Part shown: positions 59,706 through 64,000 of the stretch, piece after piece
How the letters are laid out: every line of letters starts with the position of its first letter
How positions within the stretch are numbered: position 1 is the first letter of the stretch
Origin: Gallionella sp.
Lineage (GTDB): Bacteria; Pseudomonadota; Gammaproteobacteria; Burkholderiales; Gallionellaceae
Assembly: GCA_022340615.1 (NCBI GenBank)
Contig: JAJDNO010000007.1
Coordinates: 61,084-125,083 of the forward strand
DNA length: 64,000 bases
Direction: 5' to 3'
Made by a program: the position numbers and the translations under genes
The notes under the pieces: model-generated
What the model was told of the DNA's origin: nothing
Databases searched by the model: none
Seen by the model: the letters and a program-made list of their open reading frames with translations, nothing else

Positions 59706-60974
59706 CTAGTTTTGCGCAATTCTTGGTTTTGACAACGGAGGGTTCTGGGCAAAGTAGCGGTCGATGCCGCTTACAATCGCATGTGCAACCTTCGCTTGAT
59801 AACGGGGGTCGTCCAGGCGTCGCTCTTCGCTTGGGTTGCTGATGAATGCAGTCTCAACCAGAATGGACGGAATGTCTGGCGATTTGAGCACCGCGAATCC
59901 GGCCTGCTCCACATGTCCGCGATGAAGCCGGTTGATATCCCCGAGTTTGTTAAGCACAAATTTCGCAAGTTTCATGCTGTCGTTGATTGTCGCGGTTTGT
60001 GACAGGTCGAGCAAGGTGCGCGCGAGGTAGGGATCTTTTTCTGAGATATTGACCCCGCCGATCAGGTCAGCTTCGTTCTCATTCTTTGCCAGCCAGCGTG
60101 CGGCGGCGCTGGTCGCGCCGTGTTCGGACAACGCAAATACAGACGAGCCGCGTGCTTTAGAATTGATAAATGCATCCGCATGGATGGAAACGAACAGGTC
60201 TGCATTGGCCTTGCGTGCCTTGGCGACCCGACCCATCAGCGGAATGAAATAATCTCCATCCCGTATCATTACGCCGCGCATATTCGGTTCTCTGTCGATC
60301 AATGTTTTTACCTTGCGTGCAATTGCCAGGGTCACATTCTTTTCGAGGGAACCGTGCCTGCCACGGGCACCGGAATCTTCGCCACCGTGCCCTGCATCGA
60401 TCGCGATGATCAGGGTGCGCGCGTGTATCCCCGGCGGAGCCGGCGGCTGACTTGTATCAGGGGACTGCTTGTCAGATGCAGAGGAGGGGGACTGATTGCC
60501 TGTGGCAGGCGTGCTCGCAGCTCCGGGTAAGTTGTTCAGCAAAGCCATCAATGGATCAACAGGCTGCTCCGGATACACGTCCAGCACCAGGCGATAGCCA
60601 TATTCCGCAACCGGTTTGAGAACGAATAACTGCGGTTTGACCTCTGCTTTCAGGTCCAGCACCAGACGCACTACCCCCGGTTTGAAGCGCCCTACGCGCA
60701 CGCTCCTGATATAGGGATCATTGCTGTTTACCAGTTTGGGCAGGTTGTTGAGTATCTTGTCGGGCCGCACATTATCCAGGTCGATTACCAGTCGTTCCGG
60801 ATTGCTCAAGCTGAACATGTTGTAGTGGATGGCATGCCTGGACTCGAGTGTCATGCGCGTGTAGTCTTGTGCCGGCCAGATGCGTGCCGCACTGACGGTG
60901 GTGGTAACAGCTTGCGCTTGTGGCAGCCAGAAAATAACGGATAACGAAACGAGTTTTAAAATTGCTCTAAACAT
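59706..60974 (-). CDS. amiC: N-acetylmuramoyl-L-alanine amidase (AmiC type, with AMIN domain)
   Basis: This 422-residue exported cell-wall amidase separates daughter cells. The signal peptide ends at QAQA, then an AMIN domain (about 25-140: ARIWPAQDYTRMTLESRHAI), a Pro/Ser/Thr linker (about 155-190) and the zinc amidase_3 domain with IAIDAGHGGEDSGARG near 198, SLEKNVTLAIARK, SIHADAF and VETAFISNPSE. Its start overlaps the tsaE end by 19 bases; the tsaE-amiC pair is conserved. Confidence 0.95.
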   Translation of the reverse strand: MFRAILKLVSLSVIFWLPQAQAVTTTVSAARIWPAQDYTRMTLESRHAIHYNMFSLSNPERLVIDLDNVRPDKILNNLPKLVNSNDPYIRSVRVGRFKPGVVRLVLDLKAEVKPQLFVLKPVAEYGYRLVLDVYPEQPVDPLMALLNNLPGAASTPATGNQSPSSASDKQSPDTSQPPAPPGIHARTLIIAIDAGHGGEDSGARGRHGSLEKNVTLAIARKVKTLIDREPNMRGVMIRDGDYFIPLMGRVAKARKANADLFVSIHADAFINSKARGSSVFALSEHGATSAAARWLAKNENEADLIGGVNISEKDPYLARTLLDLSQTATINDSMKLAKFVLNKLGDINRLHRGHVEQAGFAVLKSPDIPSILVETAFISNPSEERRLDDPRYQAKVAHAIVSGIDRYFAQNPPLSKPRIAQN

Positions 60975-61396
60975 TCCCGTCCTGAGGGTGTGTTACCTTT
61001 AATGCCGACATCGCGTCCATCGGGCAGAATTTCAAAAGTGATGTCGATATCAGCCTTCGGAATGAAACCCATTGCCTTTTCGGGCCATTCAATGAGAAAT
61101 ATATTGCGCCCATCAAACTCATCGCGGAATCCGGCTGCTTCCCATTCCGCTTCATCGTTCAAGCGATACAGATCGAAGTGGCGTAAGTCTAACCCATTGA
61201 TATGGTATGGTTCAACCAGGGTATATGTAGGACTCTTAATCCTGCCTGAATAACCCATTGCATTCATGATGCCGCGGACCAGGGTCGTCTTGCCTGCACC
61301 CAGATCTCCATGCAGAAAAATCACCATTCCCGGCCTTAGTCTTTTAGCGAGACGCCCAGCCAGCGCGATGGTCGCACTTTCATCATCTAGATGCAT
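60956..61396 (-). CDS. tsaE: tRNA threonylcarbamoyladenosine biosynthesis ATPase TsaE
   Basis: This 146-residue P-loop ATPase acts with TsaB and TsaD in making t6A37 on tRNA. The P-loop is HGDLGAGKTTLVRG at about 30-43 (from ATG 61396), and SPTYTLVEPY and LRHFDLYRL follow, with EWPEKA near residue 105. The start at 61396 begins MHLDDESATIALAG; the frame stays open further upstream, but that overlaps the divergent queG start. Its C-terminal end overlaps amiC. Confidence 0.95.
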   Translation of the reverse strand: MHLDDESATIALAGRLAKRLRPGMVIFLHGDLGAGKTTLVRGIMNAMGYSGRIKSPTYTLVEPYHINGLDLRHFDLYRLNDEAEWEAAGFRDEFDGRNIFLIEWPEKAMGFIPKADIDITFEILPDGRDVGIKGNTPSGRECLEQF

Positions 61397-61420
61397 TCTG
61401 ATTGGGCTATCATCGAGTTT

Positions 61421-62491
61421 ATGCAAAAAATAATCCCTCAACAGGTTGACTGGTTGGTGCTTGCCGCACGAATACGCGAGTGGGCACATGAGCTTGGCTT
61501 CCAGGCTGCAGGTGTCAGCAATACTGACCTGGCCGTGGCTGAAAGCGGTTTGTTTGAATGGCTTTCACAAGGCTGGAATGGCGAGATGGATTATATGGCA
61601 AAACATGGCACCAAACGTAGTCGCCCGGAAGAACTGGTGCGCGGTACATTGCGAGTGATTTCCCTGCGAATGAACTACTTTCCGCCCAATGCACGAGAGA
61701 GCTGGGAGGTTTTGGCTGAGAATGAAAGCGCCTATATTTCGCGTTATGCCCTGGGGCGGGATTATCACAAGGTGATGCGAGATCGCCTTGCGAAACTGGC
61801 CGAAAAAATACGTGCCGAAGTATCGGAATACGACGGGCGTGTATTCACGGACAGTGCGCCCGTGATGGAGGTTGAACTGGCACGCAAAGCCGGCCTGGGT
61901 TGGCGCGGCAAGCACACATTGCTGCTAACGAGGGAACAGGGTTCGTGGTTCTTTCTCGGTGAAATATTTGTGAACCTGCCGCTGCCGGTGGATGCACCTC
62001 AACAGGAACACTGCGGTTCCTGCACGCGCTGTATCGACGTATGCCCTACGCACGCGATTATTGAACCATACAGGCTGGACGCGCGACGTTGTATTTCCTA
62101 TCTCACCATCGAACTCAAGGGAGCAATACCGATTGAACTGCGCCCCCTGATTGGCAATCGAATCTATGGATGCGACGATTGCCAGTTAGTGTGTCCATGG
62201 AACGGCTTTGCGCAAACCACGGTTGAGCCGGATTTTGCGGTGCGGCATGGACTGGATGACGTGTCGCTCGCCGAATTGTTCGCGTGGGATGAAGAAGAGT
62301 TCAAGGTCAGGCTCGCGGGCAGTGCTATCTATCGAATCGGCCATGAACAATGGCTGCGCAATATAGCTGTAGCTTTGGGTAATGCACCCAGGGGTGCGGC
62401 GGTGAAAGCGGTACTGGAACGGCGCGCCAACCATGAATCGGAATTGGTGCGGGAACACGTTGAGTGGGCACTGCTGCAACACTCGATATGA
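61421..62491 (+). CDS. queG: Epoxyqueuosine reductase
   Basis: This 356-residue iron-sulfur cobalamin enzyme reduces epoxyqueuosine to queuosine in tRNA. LGFQAAGVSN starts the fold. RYALGRDYHKVMRDRLAKLAEKI is the typical core (part: YALGRDYHKV). Two [4Fe-4S] cysteine sets are visible: CGSCTRCIDVCPT near residue 194 and GCDDCQLVCPWN near 250. A C-terminal HEAT-like repeat ends the chain. ATG 61421 is taken; an ATG at 61391 overlapping tsaE is possible. Confidence 0.94.
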   Translation: MQKIIPQQVDWLVLAARIREWAHELGFQAAGVSNTDLAVAESGLFEWLSQGWNGEMDYMAKHGTKRSRPEELVRGTLRVISLRMNYFPPNARESWEVLAENESAYISRYALGRDYHKVMRDRLAKLAEKIRAEVSEYDGRVFTDSAPVMEVELARKAGLGWRGKHTLLLTREQGSWFFLGEIFVNLPLPVDAPQQEHCGSCTRCIDVCPTHAIIEPYRLDARRCISYLTIELKGAIPIELRPLIGNRIYGCDDCQLVCPWNGFAQTTVEPDFAVRHGLDDVSLAELFAWDEEEFKVRLAGSAIYRIGHEQWLRNIAVALGNAPRGAAVKAVLERRANHESELVREHVEWALLQHSI

Positions 62492-62510
62492 CCGATGGCC
62501 AGTGGTCCCA

Positions 62511-63332
62511 TCAATAGATGAACCGGGCGTGCAATTCTTCCAGGTTCAACTCACGCAAAATATACTCGATTCTCTCGCGTGCATTTTGTCTCGGTACGCC
62601 GGTACGGCGTGCGATTATCAGTTCGTTCTTTATCGAATGTTCCCAGCCGATCAGTTCGGTTACGGTTATCTGATAGCCATGCGACTCCAGCAGCAAACAT
62701 CTCAGAACATTGGTGAGGTGGCTGCCGAATTCTCGGGTGTGTATCGGATGCCTCCAGATTTCGGAAAGTGGTGTTTTGCCAAATGACTGATTCTTGTTTT
62801 TATTTAAGGCGGCCGCCACTTCAGCCTGACAGCATGGTACAAGCACAATGAATTTTGCCTGTTTGTGCAGAGCGAATTTGATTGCGTCGTCGGTTGCGGT
62901 GTCGCAGGCATGCAGTGCGGTGACCACATTTATTTGTTCGGGTATCTGTGGTGATGTGATGGATTCTTCGACGGACAGATTCAGAAACGACATCCTCGCA
63001 AAACCTAGCCTTGATGCAAGATGCTGTGATTTGCTGACTAATTCATTGCGGGTTTCAATTCCGTAAACATGTGCTGTCTCGCGCATTTTCAGGAATAAAT
63101 CGTAGATGATGAAACCGAGGTAGGATTTTCCGGCTCCGTGATCTGCAATCACCAGCGTGTTTTCGGTTGCCAGCACTTCATTCAACAACGGTTCGATAAA
63201 GCGAAACAAGTGATATACCTGCTTCAACTTGCGCCTGCTGTCCTGGTTGAGCTTTCCATCACGAGTAAGTATGTGCAGCTCTTTGAGCAGTTCGATGGAT
63301 TGGTCGGGCCTGATTTCGGGAATTTGACTCAT
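62511..63332 (-). CDS. Methyltransf_32-like SAM-dependent methyltransferase
   Basis: This is a 273-residue protein from ATG 63332 (MSQIPEIRPDQS). The SAM motif IADHGAGKSYLGFIIYDL lies near residue 60, YGIETRNEL ends the next strand, and ALHACDTATDDAIKFAL near 140 and VLVPCCQAE near 165 complete a set seen in the METTL25/Methyltransf_32 group, likely RNA or protein methyltransferases. Its substrate is unknown. The frame runs upstream through the broken SemiSWEET gene, but that part is an out-of-frame reading of it and is not coding. It converges on queG. Confidence 0.78.
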   Translation of the reverse strand: MSQIPEIRPDQSIELLKELHILTRDGKLNQDSRRKLKQVYHLFRFIEPLLNEVLATENTLVIADHGAGKSYLGFIIYDLFLKMRETAHVYGIETRNELVSKSQHLASRLGFARMSFLNLSVEESITSPQIPEQINVVTALHACDTATDDAIKFALHKQAKFIVLVPCCQAEVAAALNKNKNQSFGKTPLSEIWRHPIHTREFGSHLTNVLRCLLLESHGYQITVTELIGWEHSIKNELIIARRTGVPRQNARERIEYILRELNLEELHARFIY

Positions 63333-63346
63333 GTCGTGTATATTAT

Positions 63347-63607
63347 TTAGCAGAACTTGTTTTTCATCGCCAATACGTCCCCTGTCAATGCCAGCGTGAA
63401 CGAATTGGCCATGATGATAGATCATGGTTCGATCAGTATCCCGCAGACTAGCCACAGTGCGACCCCGATCGTGAACATACCCATTGATATGCCAGCAGTG
63501 TGCTTGGTGCGCCATATCTTTCACGCCTGAGGAATGAAAGCTATGGCGGTAAGTGTCGCAGCGGCACTGCCTATGAAGTCGGCAAGGTCAATTGATTGCA
63601 GATCCAC
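63347..63607 (-). pseudogene. SemiSWEET-like (PQ-loop) sugar transporter with two in-frame TGA codons
   Basis: Read on the minus strand from GTG 63607 to TAA 63347-63349, one frame gives DFIGSAAATLTAIAFIPQA, then TGA, then KIWRTKHTAGISMGMF and TIGVALWLVCGILIEP, then TGA, then SIIMANSFTLAL and a short tail. This is a SemiSWEET/MtN3-type half-transporter of about 86 residues: the PQ motif, the WRTK segment and the IxxAN motif are all there. Both TGA codons fall where Trp would fit, as if TGG had mutated. Other genes here use TGA as stop, so it is called a pseudogene. Confidence 0.75.
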
Positions 63608-63720
63608 TGAGGTGATTATAGCGCCACGCTAACTGTATTGCCCCGAATGCAGCATCTGGAATTGCGCTTTCTATGCTAGGCGGCCGACGACCATATTTAC
63701 GGTGAGAATCCATATATTGT

Positions 63721-63749
63721 TTGACGCACAAAAAATGCTTTGCTATAGT
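63721..63749 (+). promoter_or_regulatory. Near-consensus sigma70 promoter for the initiator tRNA
   Basis: The -35 TTGACG (63721-63726) and the -10 TATAGT (63744-63749) are separated by exactly 17 bases. A GC-containing GGCGG follows the -10, resembling a stringent-control discriminator. Transcription would begin near 63756, about nine bases ahead of the tRNA. Confidence 0.8.
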
Positions 63750-63764
63750 GGCGGTCTTCGCTGA

Positions 63765-63838
<74 letters not shown>

Positions 63839-63845
63839 CCCTCAG

Positions 63846-64000
63846 CCCGATCTTTAAAAAACAAACGAACAATCGACGAGTGTAGGTGCTTGGTTTTTGG
63901 GAAGTTTGTATATTCGGAAGGATATGCAGACGACTTTAAAAATAAGTAGTACTTACACAAAGTTGAAAAGAATCATGTCAATGATTCACTTTGAGTAAGA
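63846..64000 (+). promoter_or_regulatory. rRNA operon leader (boxA-like element and long hairpin), gene beyond the window
   Basis: GATCTTTAAAAAA (63849-63861) followed by GAGTGTAGGTGCTTG resembles the leader that precedes 16S rRNA genes in Betaproteobacteria. At 63952-63999 there is a long hairpin: CTTAC/GTAAG, CAAAGT/ACTTTG and GAATCAT/ATGATTC around a GTCA loop, with a one-base mismatch and a six-base bulge. The 16S gene itself would start after 64000 and is not visible. Confidence 0.6.

Noticed and set aside
62511..63524. A longer methyltransferase starting at 63524
   Set aside because: The first ~64 residues of that frame are an out-of-frame reading of the SemiSWEET-like sequence; family similarity begins after ATG 63332.
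63347..63607. Reassignment of TGA to tryptophan
   Set aside because: pyrG, eno, lapB and several others end in TGA in normal positions, so the standard code applies.

Overview
The window looks like chromosomal DNA of a betaproteobacterium, most likely Nitrosomonadales and possibly the Gallionellaceae. The basis is gene order (pyrG-kdsA-eno-ftsB; exbB-exbD-lpxK-Trm112-kdsB-adk; aroA/cmk-rpsA-ihfB-lapA-lapB-pyrF-hldA-hldD-cysM), an rRNA-leader-like sequence at the right end, and the pairing of a PPi-dependent phosphofructokinase with a K+-independent H+-pyrophosphatase. The taxon is inferred from this context only. Coding density is high. No IS element, integrase, phage gene or CRISPR array was seen.

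Layout. 1-4.2 kb: pyrG, kdsA, eno, ftsB. 4.4-5.0 kb: a cyclic di-GMP-I riboswitch ahead of a small exported protein of unknown function. 5-12.5 kb: P-type ATPase, cytochrome b561, a lemA/GIDE membrane pair (the GIDE protein carries an EF-hand), a metallo-beta-lactamase-fold protein, a spermidine-synthase-like protein and nnrD. 12.5-20 kb: purL, a Pal-like lipoprotein, a Ca2+/cation-antiporter-like protein and a 3-mercaptopyruvate sulfurtransferase. 20.2-25.7 kb: an accessory-looking block with a large XRE-ATPase-TPR regulator transcribed away from a SAM methyltransferase, an HMA-fold-like protein, an MddA-like membrane methyltransferase and a 45-residue membrane peptide. 25.9-30.5 kb: truncated hemoglobin, a cysteine synthase-glutaredoxin fusion, PPi-PFK and a DUF2721-like protein. 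30.5-36 kb: a GGDEF-EAL protein coupled to a GspG-like pseudopilin, then hppA.

The most interesting block is 36.3-43.3 kb, an apparent six-gene minus-strand operon. It encodes a rhombotarget-type lipoprotein with a GlyGly-CTERM tail, its rhombosortase, a fused HAD phosphoglycerate-type phosphatase/MOFRL glycerate kinase, a GT2/GT78-like glycosyltransferase, a mechanosensitive-channel-like membrane protein and a GT81-like glucosyl-3-phosphoglycerate-synthase relative. I read it as a candidate pathway for a glycosylglycerate compatible solute, possibly a disaccharide type such as mannosylglucosylglycerate, combined with osmotic sensing and a dedicated surface-protein sorting pair.

43.5-63.3 kb is conserved envelope and housekeeping DNA, including an in-frame AroA-Cmk fusion. 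Two genes are broken: an outer-membrane-type protein with a one-base frameshift (49.3-50.05 kb) and a SemiSWEET-like gene with two in-frame TGA codons (63.35-63.6 kb). The window ends with an initiator tRNA behind a near-consensus sigma70 promoter, followed by what looks like the leader of an rRNA operon whose 16S gene would start just beyond base 64000.
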